From the NCBI RefSeq assembly GCF_900108395.1, contig NZ_FNXE01000025.1:1-49626 (forward strand): a stretch of DNA of 49,626 bases, written 5' to 3'. The position numbers were made by a program, and so were the translations under genes. The stretch's first letter is position 1, and each line of letters opens with the position of its first letter. This document shows, one piece after another, positions 49,599 to 49,626 of the stretch. The notes beneath the pieces were generated by a model. It was not told the DNA's origin. It ran no database searches and saw only the letters and a program-made list of their open reading frames with translations. The DNA is from Paenimyroides marinum. GTDB taxonomy: Bacteria > Bacteroidota > Bacteroidia > Flavobacteriales > Flavobacteriaceae.

Positions 49599-49626
49599 AA
49601 TCCCGAAAATTTTCGGGATTTTTTTT
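49599..49626 (+). terminator. Intrinsic terminator at the window's end
   Basis: AATCCCGAAAA (49599-49609) and TTTTCGGGATT (49610-49620), then T to the last base. It shares the CCCGAA/TTCGGG core with the hairpins at 38867 and 39808. Confidence 0.9.

Overview
The window reads as a chromosomal segment of a flavobacterium (Bacteroidota, family Flavobacteriaceae; genus not resolved). Evidence: type IX secretion C-terminal sorting domains, a SusC/SusD pair, AT-rich DNA, starts that mostly lack Shine-Dalgarno sequences, and repeated TAnnTTTG -7 promoter boxes, most often TATTTTTG. Gene content is mainly housekeeping. I see no tRNA, rRNA, CRISPR array, prophage or complete insertion sequence.

Layout. 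1-4.7 kb: the end of one type IX secreted protein and a complete 1493-residue one. 4.8-7.5 kb: pyruvate dehydrogenase E1 alpha and E2. 7.6-11 kb: an M28 peptidase lipoprotein, then a tightly packed SDR / SprT-like / mannose-1-phosphate guanylyltransferase run. 11-13 kb: an MlaE/MlaF-type lipid ABC transporter with an unknown third gene. 13.1-18.5 kb: a surface-glycan block (GtrB-like and GtrII-like glycosyltransferases, a GT2 enzyme, a methyltransferase, a Wzx/MOP-type flippase). 18.5-21.2 kb: a small membrane protein, an exported C1 peptidase and an MscS channel. 21.2-24.7 kb: an HD hydrolase, a 382-bp unit with inverted-repeat ends around a frameshifted GIY-YIG nuclease gene, an acyl-ACP desaturase with a PlsC acyltransferase, and a bacilliredoxin. 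24.8-33.1 kb: LD-carboxypeptidase, YraN, aspartate ammonia-lyase, ThiL, two small lipoproteins, a DUF72 / DinB-like / YqjF-like operon and an old-yellow-enzyme oxidoreductase. 33.2-36.5 kb: flavohemoglobin, CLC channel and a Crp/Fnr regulator. 36.7-39.8 kb: LpxD-like acyltransferase, two AT-rich orphan genes and a small beta-barrel protein. 39.9-42.8 kb: glycine decarboxylase GcvP. 42.9-49.6 kb: an exported calcineurin-like phosphoesterase divergent from a SusC/SusD pair.

The most unusual points are: (1) the GIY-YIG unit at 21954-22335, bounded by a 19-bp inverted repeat (17 of 19 match) with REP-like hairpins and a one-base frameshift; (2) an FNR-spaced palindrome at 33249-33266 centred about 34 bp upstream of the centre of the flavohemoglobin -7 box (a class II activator position), with a Crp/Fnr gene two genes downstream that has its own inverted repeat at the same place; (3) the phosphoesterase-SusC/D locus, possibly for phosphorylated nutrients, with a hairpin and a 24-codon ORF between susC and susD; (4) the GtrB/GtrII-like pair without a GtrA flippase; (5) terminators whose T-tract runs straight into the next promoter. 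All functional calls come from reading motifs by eye; no database search was run.
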